From: Collinsella sp. | Lineage (GTDB): Bacteria; Actinomycetota; Coriobacteriia; Coriobacteriales; Coriobacteriaceae | Assembly (NCBI GenBank): GCA_019414445.1 | Contig: DXMA01000004.1 | Location: 75,999 to 139,998, forward strand | Length of the DNA: 64,000 bases | Direction: 5' to 3' | In this document: in pieces, positions 1-9,029 of the stretch | How the letters are laid out: the number at the start of each line of letters is the position of its first letter | Numbering within the stretch: the first letter of the stretch is position 1 | Notes under the pieces: model-generated | Databases searched by the model: none | What the model was told of the DNA's origin: nothing | The model's input: only the letters and a program-made list of their open reading frames with translations | Made by a program: the position numbers and the translations under genes

Positions 1-56
1 GACGACGGCCTTTAGGGGCGTTCCGGCCCTTCTACGGGGTGCCGTGGGCAGGCAAA

Positions 57-115
57 CCATCACAACATTCGACGTTTTTTGTCAAAATCGGGAAAAGTAT
101 CGAATGTTGTGATGG
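57..115. repeat. 59-bp palindromic repeat, copy 1
   Basis: Outer 16-bp inverted repeat CCATCACAACATTCGA / TCGAATGTTGTGATGG with an AT-rich centre. It is the inverted-orientation copy of the elements at 4163 and 14161, with the same 59-nt length. The rest of 1-248 holds no gene that I can see; it contains the leader of moaA. Confidence 0.85.
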
Positions 116-248
116 TCTGTGCTGAGGATGGGCTTGGGAAGTCCGTTTTGCTCGAAGCGACCTGTCCTGTCGTACGGGTGTCGGCATGATTCTCTCGTGG
201 GGTATTATGTTTTCCGAAGAATAAAACGCCGCGTGAGGGGAGGGCTGC

Positions 249-1304
249 GTGGACGGGCACGTGCAACATGACGGCTTTGGCCGCGATATCAACTACCTGC
301 GCATTGCCGTTACCGACAAGTGCAATTTCCGCTGCATTTACTGCATGCCGGCCGATGGCGTGGCGCCCCGTGCACACGACGAGCTACTCAGCGCCGAGGA
401 AATCGCCCGCTTTGTGCGCTTGGTGGCGGGGGAGGGCATTCGCCGCGTACGCCTGACGGGCGGCGAGCCGCTGGTCAGCCGCCGTATCATCCCGCTCATT
501 CGCGACATCCGCGCGATTCCGCGGATCGAGGACATCTCGCTCACCACCAACGGAGCCCTGCTGCCCAAGCTGGCGCCGCAGCTCAAGGACGCGGGGCTTA
601 ACCGCGTCAACATTTCGCTCGACACGCTCGACCCTACGCTCTTTGGAAAGATCACGCGCCTGGGTCGACTCGAGCAGACCATGGCTGGCATCGACGCGGC
701 GCTGGCTTGGGGCTTTGAGCCCGTTAAGGTCAACTGCGTTGCGGTGCGCCGGCTCAACCAGGATGTGGCGGCCCTTGCACGGCTCACGCTCGACCGCCCC
801 ATCCACCTGCGCTTTATCGAATACATGCCCATTGGCGATGAGCGCACGAGCTCGCATTGCGCTGTGGACCCGCATGCGCCCGCGCTCAATCCCGAGCTGT
901 GGGACGCGAGCGATACCGTGCCGAGCGACGAGCTGCGGGCGCGCATCAATGCCGGGGCCGCCGCGGTGGGTCTGGGCGAGCTCGAGCCGCTTGACATCAA
1001 CGACGCTCCTGCCGGCGCGGGCCCCGCACGTTATTGGCACTTTTCGGGTGCGGCGGGAACGGTCGGCTTCATTAGCGCCATGTCCAACCATTTTTGCGCG
1101 AATTGCAACCGTCTGCGCCTGACGGCCGATGGCAACGTGCGTCCGTGCCTGTTCAGCGATGCTGAGTATTCGGTGCGTGAAGCGCTGCGCCGTGGTGATG
1201 ATATGCAGGTACTTTCGATTTGGCGCGATGCCGTGGCCCACAAACCGCAGGAACACGCGATAATTGAGGGCACGCAACGATTTATGTCCCAAATCGGAGG
1301 ATGA
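249..1304 (+). CDS. moaA: GTP 3',8-cyclase MoaA
   Basis: Radical SAM enzyme catalysing the first step of molybdenum cofactor synthesis, GTP to 3',8-cyclo-7,8-dihydro-GTP. The N-terminal CNFRCIYC (about residues 26-33) is the CxxxCxxC cluster motif, followed by TGGEPL (about 73-78). The C-terminal FCANCNRLRLTADG supplies the second cluster's cysteines and the downstream Cys in VRPCLF. At 351 aa it is slightly longer than the usual 320-340. The GTG start at 249 is preceded by a strong GAGGGGAGGG site. The stop lies 4 nt before the moaC-mobB start, so the two are an operon. A C-terminal GG dipeptide is present, as in classical MoaA. Confidence 0.95.
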   Translation: MDGHVQHDGFGRDINYLRIAVTDKCNFRCIYCMPADGVAPRAHDELLSAEEIARFVRLVAGEGIRRVRLTGGEPLVSRRIIPLIRDIRAIPRIEDISLTTNGALLPKLAPQLKDAGLNRVNISLDTLDPTLFGKITRLGRLEQTMAGIDAALAWGFEPVKVNCVAVRRLNQDVAALARLTLDRPIHLRFIEYMPIGDERTSSHCAVDPHAPALNPELWDASDTVPSDELRARINAGAAAVGLGELEPLDINDAPAGAGPARYWHFSGAAGTVGFISAMSNHFCANCNRLRLTADGNVRPCLFSDAEYSVREALRRGDDMQVLSIWRDAVAHKPQEHAIIEGTQRFMSQIGG

Positions 1305-1308
1305 TCAT

Positions 1309-2613
1309 ATGGCCAAGAGCAGGTACGCCGATGCCACCAAGGCCGCTCGCAGGGCCGCGATGTCTGCCCACAAAGTCACGGCTGCAGCGAATGCTGGCAA
1401 CGCCGCCGTGCCCGCGCAGCCGACTGCCAGCGCTGTCACCGAGCCCGCCCGCGACGCCCGTCGCGACGAGCTGACGCATGTGGACGCCAAGGGCGAGGTT
1501 CGCATGGTCGACGTGTCCGACAAGGCCGAGACCCATCGCATTGCCATCGCCGAGGGCACCATCCTCATGCATCCCGAGACGCAGGCCATGGTGCTGCAGG
1601 ACCGCGCCAAAAAGGGCGATGTGCTTGCCTGCGCGCGCGTGGCGGGCATCATGGCCATCAAGCGCACGAGTGACATCATCCCCATGTGCCATCCGCTGCT
1701 CATTACCAAGAGCAAGTGCGACATTGCGCCCATCGCTGCGGCGGGGACGCCGGCCGAGGACGTGCCCGAGGGCTGGGCGCCGGCGCGCGCGGACGGGCAG
1801 GTCGGCTTTCACGTACTGGTTACGGCGGGCGTGACGGGCAAGACGGGTATCGAGATGGAGGCCCTGACCGGCGCGAGCGCCGCGTGCCTAACGATTTATG
1901 ACATGTGCAAGGCCGTCGATCGCGGCATGGAGATCGTCGACGTGCGCCTGTTGCACAAGGAGGGCGGCCGCTCGGGTGTGTGGGACCGCGCCGAGCGCCA
2001 GGCCGCTGCTGTTGAGGCTGTGGGGGCCGCGGGCGACGCACCCGCGAGCGCACCCGTCGCCGTTGCACCCGCAGCTCCGACACCGGCAGTCCCCGCGATC
2101 GCGTTTATCGGCTACCAAAACTCGGGCAAGACCACGCTCGTCGAGAAGGTCATTGCCGAGCTCACCCGCCGCGGCCTGCGCGTGGGTTCGCTCAAGCATC
2201 ACGGGCATCACGGCTTTGATATCGACGTGCCCGCTAAGGATACGTGGCGCCATCACCAGGCCGGATCCAAGCACGTGGGCCTCATCTGTGCCACGCGCTG
2301 GGCGGAGTACGCCGACACGCGCGAGGAGGACGAGATGCCCGCGCGCGAACTGCTGTCGCGCTACAACGATGTCGACGTGGTGATCATTGAGGGCTACAAG
2401 ACCGAGGGCTTCGACAACATCGTCGTCGCGCGCTCCGGTGTCGACCGTCTGCGCGGCAAGAGCTCGCTCGACCTGGTCGACGGTCACACGCTGGCCCTTG
2501 CCTGCAACGAGGCCCTGGCACGCCAGGCATTCGACGCCGGCTTTGCGACCCGAGCCATCAACATCAACGACGCCCGAGCCATCTGCGATCTGATCCAAGA
2601 TCATCTGGCCTAA
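1309..2613 (+). CDS. MoaC-MobB fusion, molybdenum cofactor synthesis
   Basis: A 434-aa two-domain protein. After about 55 Ala-rich residues comes MoaC (cyclic pyranopterin monophosphate synthase, about residues 57-225): LTHVDAKGEVRMVDV, the MCHPLL motif, GKTGIEMEALTGAS and the KEGGRSG end. An Ala/Pro linker (about 225-260) joins it to MobB (about 262-434), a P-loop GTP-binding adaptor with GYQNSGKTTL as Walker A, then SLKHHGHH and IIEGYK. MoaC follows MoaA in the pathway; MobB assists nucleotide attachment to the cofactor. The ATG at 1309 is chosen because GGAGG sits at 1296-1300; an upstream in-frame TTG at 1264 would overlap moaA and is less likely. Confidence 0.93.
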   Translation: MAKSRYADATKAARRAAMSAHKVTAAANAGNAAVPAQPTASAVTEPARDARRDELTHVDAKGEVRMVDVSDKAETHRIAIAEGTILMHPETQAMVLQDRAKKGDVLACARVAGIMAIKRTSDIIPMCHPLLITKSKCDIAPIAAAGTPAEDVPEGWAPARADGQVGFHVLVTAGVTGKTGIEMEALTGASAACLTIYDMCKAVDRGMEIVDVRLLHKEGGRSGVWDRAERQAAAVEAVGAAGDAPASAPVAVAPAAPTPAVPAIAFIGYQNSGKTTLVEKVIAELTRRGLRVGSLKHHGHHGFDIDVPAKDTWRHHQAGSKHVGLICATRWAEYADTREEDEMPARELLSRYNDVDVVIIEGYKTEGFDNIVVARSGVDRLRGKSSLDLVDGHTLALACNEALARQAFDAGFATRAININDARAICDLIQDHLA

Positions 2614-2652
2614 AACCTGCCAAAAAGGGACAGGTTTATTTTGGCAGGTTTT
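2612..2652 (+). terminator. Palindromic terminator of moaA-moaC/mobB
   Basis: Perfect 14-bp arms AAAACCTGCCAAAA / TTTTGGCAGGTTTT start at the stop codon. The loop contains AGGGACAGG, the core of the CCACAAAGGGG repeat family, so this is probably a repeat used as a terminator. Confidence 0.7.
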
Positions 2653-2671
2653 ATCTGGGCAAACGCCATTT

Positions 2672-2704
2672 CCACCACAAAGGGGCCAGGCACCTTTGTG
2701 GCGG
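2672..2704. repeat. CCACAAAGGGG-type palindromic repeat, copy a
   Basis: CCACCACAAAGGGGCCAGGC followed by ACCTTTGTGGCGG; the ends pair. A T-run (GGTTTTTG) follows, so it could also terminate transcription. The same core recurs at 4257, 14114 and 48517, with relatives at 5220, 18140 and 22955. Confidence 0.8.
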
Positions 2705-2878
2705 TTTTTGCTTTGGTAGATGTGTGGGACATGCCTTACAATCTACCAAGTAGTTCATGACGGGCGAAAAACGGAGAGAAGGGTCCTGATGCGTCCTTAA
2801 TGTTTCATGCGGATAGATTGATTTGACAGACGGTGGCGAATGCCCGCCGTCCGCATTCGTATGAAACAAGGAGTCTCC

Positions 2879-4159
2879 ATGCTCGTCTCTCTTTTCTCAA
2901 AGCCTCAATCATCGCTGTCCGTGCAGGCCAAGCGCCTGGTGGCGATGCGCTTTCTCATCTACACCGGGTTTCAGACCAGTTATTTTATCGGCGTCATCGG
3001 AACGCTCACCTATGCAGACGATGCCTCAGTCGTGGCGACATCGCTGGCCGTCCTGTTCATGAACGTTTTCGTGATCCTGGGATCCTTTGCGGGTGGCGCG
3101 GTGCTCGACGCCTGGGGTCCGCGCCGCCATTTCTTGCTGAGCATTGTGGGCACGCTCGCAACTGGCACGGCAATCATCGCCTTTGGCAGCGCGACCGGCA
3201 TCGTCCTGCTCGGCGCGGTGTTTCTGGGCTTTGTGATGGGGTTCGCCCAGCCCATTGCCACATCCTATCCGGCCTACCTCACCGACGATCCTGTCGAGCT
3301 CAAAGACATCAACTCCGCCATCGCCATGTTTTCAAACGTGAGTATCATCGTTGGCCCCACGCTGGGCGGCTTTGTCGCGGCGGCTGCGTCGTCGCGCGCG
3401 GTGTTTGTGCTCATGATGCTCTTTACCGTGCTGGCGCTCGTCGTCGGTTGGGGCTTTAGGCCGCAGACCAGCCATGTCGCCGGGCATGCGGATGCCGATT
3501 CGGCAGAGGAAGGGGAGCGTGCGGGACAAAGCTCCAACCCCAGCACGTCCACCCGCGCCACCTTCGCAGCCAGCATCAAGACAGTCTTCACCAACAGCGT
3601 TCTCGCCCTGCTGTTTTGCATTATTTTTCTTTCGAACTTTGGCTACGGAGCCTTCGATCCGCTGGAGTCGTTCTTCTACCGCGATGTCCTGCACGTCGGC
3701 GTTGAGTGGATGGGTTGGCTCTCGTCTGCCTCGGGCGTGGGCGCGGTGCTGGGTGCCGTGCTCGCGCTCCGTTTGCCGCCGCGCTTTGTCAGCCTCAAAA
3801 CGCTGCTCGTGGCACTCATGTCCGTGGGCCTGGGAAGCCTGCTCTACGTGGGGACACCGTACGTGGGTGTAGCCCTCGTCGGCCAGATTGTCCTGGGCGT
3901 GGCTTGGGGCGTCGTCAACCCGCTCCACAACACGATCGTGCAAACGACGGCTCCGCTCGAGCAGCTCGGTCGCGTCAACTCGGTCATGGGCTTTGGCAAC
4001 ATGTTTGCCGGCGTAGCCCCGCTGGCGATTGCCCCTTGGCTGGCGGCGACGTTTGGCGTGCAGCAGACGCTCGTTGGGGCGGGCATGGTCGTGACGGCAG
4101 TTCCCGCGGCGTTGCTGCTGTTTGGCCGCTGGCACTTGGATCGTGCCGCAAAGCAGTAA
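2879..4159 (+). CDS. MFS transporter, drug-efflux-like
   Basis: A 426-aa protein of about 12 hydrophobic segments in two halves, with a hydrophilic central loop at about residues 205-235. The loop between the second and third segments carries DAWGPRRHF, the position of the major facilitator motif A (GxLaDrxGrr). This suggests an exporter of the uncharacterised MFS group; no substrate can be read. The ATG at 2879 has AAGGAG at 2868-2873; a longer frame from 2840 starts inside the leader and adds only basic residues. It stands alone between repeat elements, so it is probably monocistronic. Confidence 0.8.
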   Translation: MLVSLFSKPQSSLSVQAKRLVAMRFLIYTGFQTSYFIGVIGTLTYADDASVVATSLAVLFMNVFVILGSFAGGAVLDAWGPRRHFLLSIVGTLATGTAIIAFGSATGIVLLGAVFLGFVMGFAQPIATSYPAYLTDDPVELKDINSAIAMFSNVSIIVGPTLGGFVAAAASSRAVFVLMMLFTVLALVVGWGFRPQTSHVAGHADADSAEEGERAGQSSNPSTSTRATFAASIKTVFTNSVLALLFCIIFLSNFGYGAFDPLESFFYRDVLHVGVEWMGWLSSASGVGAVLGAVLALRLPPRFVSLKTLLVALMSVGLGSLLYVGTPYVGVALVGQIVLGVAWGVVNPLHNTIVQTTAPLEQLGRVNSVMGFGNMFAGVAPLAIAPWLAATFGVQQTLVGAGMVVTAVPAALLLFGRWHLDRAAKQ

Positions 4160-4162
4160 AAT

Positions 4163-4221
4163 CCATCACAACATTCGATGAAAATCGCGATTTTGCCGAA
4201 AAACGTCGAATGTTGTGATGG
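4163..4221. repeat. 59-bp palindromic repeat, copy 2
   Basis: Begins 3 nt after the MFS stop. Same outer CCATCACAACATTCGA arms and the same 59-nt length as the copies at 57 and 14161; the centre ATGAAAATCGCGATTTT is itself palindromic. It may act as the transporter gene's 3' structure. Confidence 0.85.
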
Positions 4222-4256
4222 TTTGCGCCCCGGGCCAGGTCACCCCGCGGGTTTGG

Positions 4257-4289
4257 CCACCACAAAGGGGCCAGGCACCTTTGTGGTGG
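4257..4289. repeat. CCACAAAGGGG-type palindromic repeat, copy b
   Basis: Same core as copy a, with better-paired ends (CCACCAC / GTGGTGG), followed by TTTTTG. It lies 36 nt after the 59-bp repeat; the same two families are again adjacent at 14114-14219. Confidence 0.8.
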
Positions 4290-4383
4290 TTTTTGCTTTG
4301 ACGGGCCGCGCCTGTGCCTTGGTATACCATGTGCGCCGTTCACGAATACACCCCACACCGCCGCACAACCCAGAAAGGCCCCC

Positions 4384-5205
4384 ATGGACACCACCTTCAG
4401 CCACATCAAAGCCGTGTTCTGTGATATCGACGGCACGCTGCTCACGAGCCAGCACACGGTGTCCCCGCGCACCGTGGCGGCGATTCGCGCCCTGCGCGAG
4501 CGTGGCGTGCTCTTTGGCCTGTGCACCGGGCGCGACGCCCACGCGACCGAGGCCATGTACGAGCTCTGGGGCATCGAAGGCCTGGTGGACGTGCTCGTGG
4601 GCTGCGGTGGCGCCGAGGTCATCGACCGCACGCACGACATCAACGAGCTGAGCTATCCGCTGCCGGGTGAGACCATCGCGCGCATCTGCAAGCACATGGC
4701 GGACCTTCCGGCAACGCCCGTCTGCCCCCGAGACGGTGTGTTCTACGTGCCCGAGAGTAACGCGTGCGTCGAGCACCTGTCGCGCGTCGACGGCGTGCCC
4801 TACCAGGTGGTCGATTTTGCCGAGTTTTTGCGCGAGCCGCAGCCCAAGGTGATGTTTGCCATGGCGCCCGAGGTAATGCCGCGGGTGATTGAGCGGGCGT
4901 CGACGTTTGCCGATGACACTGTTAAGGCGGCGGCTCTACAAACCACGCAGCGGCTCTACGAGTTCATGGATCCGCGCGTGTCCAAGACGCGCGGCCTTGT
5001 GCGCGTGGCAGAGCTCAACGACATGGAGCTCCAGAACATCTGCGTGTTTGGCGATGCGGACAACGACACCTGCATGGTGGCTGACGCCGGCGTGGGCGTG
5101 GCCATGGCAAACGGCAGCGACGCCACCCGTGCCGCCGCCGATTTTGTAACCGCCAGCAACGACAAAGACGGCATCGCGATCTTTATCGAGGAACATCTGC
5201 TGTAG
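4384..5205 (+). CDS. HAD-superfamily phosphatase, Cof-type
   Basis: A 273-aa soluble hydrolase of the haloacid dehalogenase superfamily, Cof/IIB type. Motif I is FCDIDGTLL (about residues 13-21, with the nucleophile Asp and acid/base Asp), motif II is LCTGRD (about 46-51), and motif IV is FGDADNDTCMVADAGVGVAMANG (about 223-245). The cap inserted between motifs II and III fits sugar-phosphate or flavin-phosphate phosphatases, but the substrate cannot be read. The start has AGAAAGG upstream. It is a single gene between repeats. Confidence 0.88.
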   Translation: MDTTFSHIKAVFCDIDGTLLTSQHTVSPRTVAAIRALRERGVLFGLCTGRDAHATEAMYELWGIEGLVDVLVGCGGAEVIDRTHDINELSYPLPGETIARICKHMADLPATPVCPRDGVFYVPESNACVEHLSRVDGVPYQVVDFAEFLREPQPKVMFAMAPEVMPRVIERASTFADDTVKAAALQTTQRLYEFMDPRVSKTRGLVRVAELNDMELQNICVFGDADNDTCMVADAGVGVAMANGSDATRAAADFVTASNDKDGIAIFIEEHLL

Positions 5206-5219
5206 CGCTGGGGGGAGAA

Positions 5220-5253
5220 CCACTGCAAAAGGGGACAGGCTCCTTTGCGGTGG
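5220..5253. repeat. CCACAAAGGGG-family relative, divergent copy
   Basis: CCACTGCAAAAGGGGACAGG with paired end CCTTTGCGGTGG, 15 nt after the HAD stop. Probably the HAD gene's terminator as well. Confidence 0.65.
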
Positions 5254-5403
5254 CCTCAGGCGATTTGGGCGAATTGATGCCTAAAATCTGTGGGAAAATT
5301 CAAATATTGTTGTCTGAACATCATGCTTCCAACCACCGATGGGTTTAAGATATTCTCATCAATTTGGTAGGATATTCATCCCGGTTAATGACCTACCGCT
5401 CAC

Positions 5404-5420
5404 GGTCGATTTTCGACCGT
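5404..5420. other. Short hairpin in pilus leader
   Basis: CGGTCGA TTT TCGACCG, a perfect 7-bp hairpin in the 506-nt AT-rich gap (5206-5711) upstream of the pilus genes. No gene is seen in that gap. Confidence 0.5.
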
Positions 5421-5430
5421 TCACAGGATG

Positions 5431-5602
5431 TTTGCTCTTGAGCAAAATGTTGTGCAAATAAATCTAATGCCATTAAAAAATAATACGCAACTAAATTACC
5501 AGCAGAAACAAAAAAAGGATAGCGAATAAACGAAGGTAAATCTGAGCAAATGTCAAGAGAATTGAGAACTCGCTACAAAAATGTCGGTTTTGTTGCTCAG
5601 AT
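5431..5602. promoter_or_regulatory. Repeated TGAGCAAA sites ahead of the pilus promoter
   Basis: The motif occurs as an inverted pair TTTGCTC TT GAGCAAA (5431-5446) and again as ATCTGAGCAA (5540-5549) facing TTGCTCAGAT (5593-5602). The last copy overlaps the candidate -35 box. This arrangement suggests binding sites for a dimeric regulator, possibly with DNA looping. Confidence 0.5.
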
Positions 5603-5622
5603 GTTTAAACAATCGTTATAAT
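5593..5622 (+). promoter_or_regulatory. Candidate promoter of the pilus operon
   Basis: TATAAT at 5617-5622 with TTGCTC at 5593-5598 (18-nt spacing); the -10 box is perfect and the -35 box weak. An 89-nt leader then runs to the first pilin gene, whose start is preceded by GGGGAGGAG. Confidence 0.6.
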
Positions 5623-5711
5623 TGCATTACTAAACGAGCGCAATTACAGATTGCGCAGATACGTTTGATGGTGAAAGAGCAAGATCGCGGTCTCTTGGGG
5701 AGGAGACATCG

Positions 5712-8700
5712 ATGAAAGCGAATTCGGACAAATCTAAGCAGAGTAATAAAGCGACGCGCCGTGTACTGGCAGGCGTTTTGTGCGGAGCCTCCGTGTTGAG
5801 CCTGGTACTGTCGCTCGTCATGCCCCCGATCTCGCAGGCCATTGCCAACGATGCCCAGACGGTTTCTACCGAGGAAACTGTAATGGGGGGGGGTTCCTCA
5901 AGTGAGTCCGCTGCTGTAGATAACACCAGCGAGGATGCCGAAAACCAGAATAGCGACGAGACCAATGGCGGCGAGGCTGGCTCTTCAAATAGTGCTGAGC
6001 AGGCTCAGAGTGCGAATGCGGCTTCAGCGAGAGCGACGGCCACCGTGGAGAAGGGAATTTATGTTCCCACGTCTATCGGTATCGGTACGAATATCGATGT
6101 CTCCACCCCCGATCCCGGCGTGGCCACCTACGTCGGCCGCGACATGTACATCGGTGGTAAGCCGAGCGACACTAGTAATCTTGATGCGAAGAACGCCCCC
6201 ACCGGCTCATATGCCGCTGAGGCGGAGGGCCTTACCTTGGTCCGTGGCAAGCTTGCCATGAATCCAGTCAAAGAGAGCTGGCCCTATCAATCAATTGGTG
6301 CTGGTTTCCGCTTTGGCACCGTTGGTTTTGGTTCCCAGTTCCGTCCTGTCGCCGGCAGCACCGTGCTTGCGGTGGCCGGAATTAAAAGTGCGATCACCAA
6401 GATGAGCGTTGGTTATAGCGGCGACTCGCCGGAGACGACTACCGTTGGCGCTTGGAAGAAAGGCGCTTGGGTCGGACGGCAGAAATCTTCTGAGGGCGCG
6501 ACTCCTTCCGGCTTTGCCTACACTGCGCAGATCGCAGGCCCCATCACATACTGGCGCGATAACAATGAACGCCAATCCGTGGTGACAACGCAGGGTAATT
6601 GGTACGAGGGCGAGAACTCTCAGGAAAGCAACCTGTTCAATCAAACTGTTGATTTGACTAATGTCAACAATAACGATTATTCGAGCTACAACGGTGAAGA
6701 TGGGTACCTCTCGAAGCTATCGAAACAGCTCAACTCGTTTGCAAATACCGGCACGCTCGAGGTTGGTTTCGCGAGCAATCACAACAACTACGTAATCAAC
6801 AAGTACGACAAGACGGATTGTAATTATGGCCTGGTGTTTGATGAGTCGTATAAGACCATATATTCCGACTGCGCCGATACGTCGCTCAATGGTAAGCAAT
6901 TCAAGAATAGCGAGCGTCTTATCACGTTTAAGGGCGACAACACCTCTATGCAGCAGGTGTTCACCATCGATGCTTCTCAGCTGAGCAATACATACAACAA
7001 CGAGTATTATCGTGGCGTTGATTTCGCATTCGAGGGCATTCCCAAGGGCGCCTCGGTTGTTGTGAACGTTACCGGATCTTCGAATATTGAGTTTCACAAT
7101 GGCTGGCGCTTTTGGTGGAACGGTACCGAGATTTCGCGTGGTTACGAAACTCAATATTCCGGCAAGGAGCTGGGCGAGGCATACGCGACGGCTTCCCAGT
7201 CCATCATGTGGAACTTTGTCGATACGCAAAGCCTTACCATTCGAGGCGGCATCGCGGGAGAAAACCGCGCGGACTGGGGATACGGCGGCACAGCCACCGG
7301 TGCCAAGTGGACTGACGACGATCCTGCGGCGGCTATGATCGGATCGATTCTCGTTCCCAACGGAAGTTTCGACGACCATGTGACTACCAACGGCCGCGTT
7401 TATGTGGGCGTCGATTTCTCAATGAACAGTCCGAAGGTTGCCGCAGCATTTGGTGAGGGTAACTCGGCTTCCGTCATCGATATGGATCAGGAGCGTCACA
7501 ACCTCCCGTGGTCTGGGTCGTATACGCCCGACGGCTCCGCCGTTGCGTGGAGCAAGGTCGATGCGGCGAACGGCAACACGTCGCTTCCTGGTTCCTCGTG
7601 GGCTATCTATGGTTCTGTCGAGAATGCTGTCGCGGGCAAGGACGCTATCGTGACGGTGACTGACGGTGGCGCAAATGATTACGCTTCGGGTGATGGCAAG
7701 CTTCAGTTCAACTATCTGAACCAGAAGGCAAACATCGGCAATTCCAACGATACCAACTACTTCACGTATTACATCAAAGAGGAGACGGCGCCGGCTGGCT
7801 ACCAGAAGTCAGACACCATCTACTATGCCACTATGAACAATACTGGCGAGAAGCCGAACTACGTTCAGGGTTACGTGGATGAGAACGGCAAAAATGTTCC
7901 GTTCGAGAATAACCCCACAGGTGCCATTCCCAACACCAAGATCATCACCGGTACGGTGTCTTGGACCAAGGTGGGGGAGGGCGACACAAAACACACTCCT
8001 TTGGCTGGTTCTGAGTGGAAACTCACCAAGACTAATGACGCCGATGGTGCGGCCGTTAACCAGTCCTGGACCGTGAGAGATCAGGTGAGCGACCAGTCGA
8101 CTTCGAGCGATACCACGTGGGTAGACACCGACACCGCGCCTGGCAAGTTCAAGCTCGAGGGCCTGCTGCCGGGCACGTACACGCTTGTTGAGACCCAGGC
8201 TCCGTTTGGCTACGAACTGAACAAGAACACCTACAAGTTCACGGTGGACAGCACAAACGGCTCCATTACGTGGAAAGAGAACGAGCAGCCGAGCATCGAT
8301 AGTGGCACTACGTACATCTCCGACAAGTGCAGTGCTACGTCCGTGAAGATCCCGGTGACCAAATCCGTTCGCAATACGGATTGGCCGAAGGATGCTGACG
8401 ACAACTATGTGCCGTTCGAGTTCAGCATTGTGGCTACGGGTGACTATGCAGCCAAAGCCCCCATGCCCGAAGCGCCCGAAGCGCCCAAGATTTCTGTTGC
8501 CCCAAAGGCAGGGGAGACCGACGCCGCCAAGCTCAACAACATCACGGCGACCTTTGGCGCCATGACGTTCAACAAGTCGCACCTGTCCGATGCCCCCGGT
8601 GAGGTGGGTGACTACGCCAGGACCTACACCTACACGGTGAAGGAGGTCGAGCCTACCACCGGTGCCATCGACAAGCTCCGCTACTCCAAGGCCGAGTACC

Positions 8701-9029
8701 AGGTTGCCGTCACGGTGAAGGCTGAGCTGAATGGGGCCGGCAAGTACACCGGCCTCATCACCTCCACCACGGTCACCCAGATGAAGGACGACATGGGCAA
8801 CGCCCTGGGCGAGAACGGGCGGGGCATCGAAGTCCCATCCGCCGGCGCGGGCCCAACCGCCATTCCCGCCTCCACCTTCACCAACACCTACTCCACCTCT
8901 TTGCCCCTTTCTGGTATGTCGGGCATCACACTGACCTACCTTGCCGGCGCGGCGGTGCTTTGCGCTGCTGCAGCCTGGATGCACATTCGTCGCAAGGCGA
9001 ATGCGAAGGGAGGCGAGCGTCGTGAATAA
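5712..9029 (+). CDS. Large LPXTG pilus protein (probable tip adhesin)
   Basis: A 1105-aa surface protein. It has a signal peptide with a basic start and hydrophobic segment (about residues 15-45), then an acidic Ser/Asn-rich stretch (about 55-110) and a roughly 500-aa Asn/Tyr/Trp-rich region with no family I can name. Next come two Cna-B-like domains with E-boxes (KEETAPAGY near 690, VETQAPFGY near 830) and an FctA-like domain (about 875-1060, KIPVTKSV... YTYTVKEVEP). The C-terminus is LPLSG, a hydrophobic span and a basic tail, for sortase attachment. It is first in the operon and overlaps the next gene by 8 nt. A run of nine G at 5885-5893 (codons 58-60) could shift the frame. Confidence 0.9.
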   Translation: MKANSDKSKQSNKATRRVLAGVLCGASVLSLVLSLVMPPISQAIANDAQTVSTEETVMGGGSSSESAAVDNTSEDAENQNSDETNGGEAGSSNSAEQAQSANAASARATATVEKGIYVPTSIGIGTNIDVSTPDPGVATYVGRDMYIGGKPSDTSNLDAKNAPTGSYAAEAEGLTLVRGKLAMNPVKESWPYQSIGAGFRFGTVGFGSQFRPVAGSTVLAVAGIKSAITKMSVGYSGDSPETTTVGAWKKGAWVGRQKSSEGATPSGFAYTAQIAGPITYWRDNNERQSVVTTQGNWYEGENSQESNLFNQTVDLTNVNNNDYSSYNGEDGYLSKLSKQLNSFANTGTLEVGFASNHNNYVINKYDKTDCNYGLVFDESYKTIYSDCADTSLNGKQFKNSERLITFKGDNTSMQQVFTIDASQLSNTYNNEYYRGVDFAFEGIPKGASVVVNVTGSSNIEFHNGWRFWWNGTEISRGYETQYSGKELGEAYATASQSIMWNFVDTQSLTIRGGIAGENRADWGYGGTATGAKWTDDDPAAAMIGSILVPNGSFDDHVTTNGRVYVGVDFSMNSPKVAAAFGEGNSASVIDMDQERHNLPWSGSYTPDGSAVAWSKVDAANGNTSLPGSSWAIYGSVENAVAGKDAIVTVTDGGANDYASGDGKLQFNYLNQKANIGNSNDTNYFTYYIKEETAPAGYQKSDTIYYATMNNTGEKPNYVQGYVDENGKNVPFENNPTGAIPNTKIITGTVSWTKVGEGDTKHTPLAGSEWKLTKTNDADGAAVNQSWTVRDQVSDQSTSSDTTWVDTDTAPGKFKLEGLLPGTYTLVETQAPFGYELNKNTYKFTVDSTNGSITWKENEQPSIDSGTTYISDKCSATSVKIPVTKSVRNTDWPKDADDNYVPFEFSIVATGDYAAKAPMPEAPEAPKISVAPKAGETDAAKLNNITATFGAMTFNKSHLSDAPGEVGDYARTYTYTVKEVEPTTGAIDKLRYSKAEYQVAVTVKAELNGAGKYTGLITSTTVTQMKDDMGNALGENGRGIEVPSAGAGPTAIPASTFTNTYSTSLPLSGMSGITLTYLAGAAVLCAAAAWMHIRRKANAKGGERRE
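5885..5893 (+). repeat. Nine-G homopolymer inside the pilin reading frame
   Basis: Nine consecutive G (from the last base of an ATG codon through GGG GGG GG) encode Met-Gly-Gly-Gly. It lies just after the signal peptide, where slippage would truncate the protein early. Confidence 0.9.
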
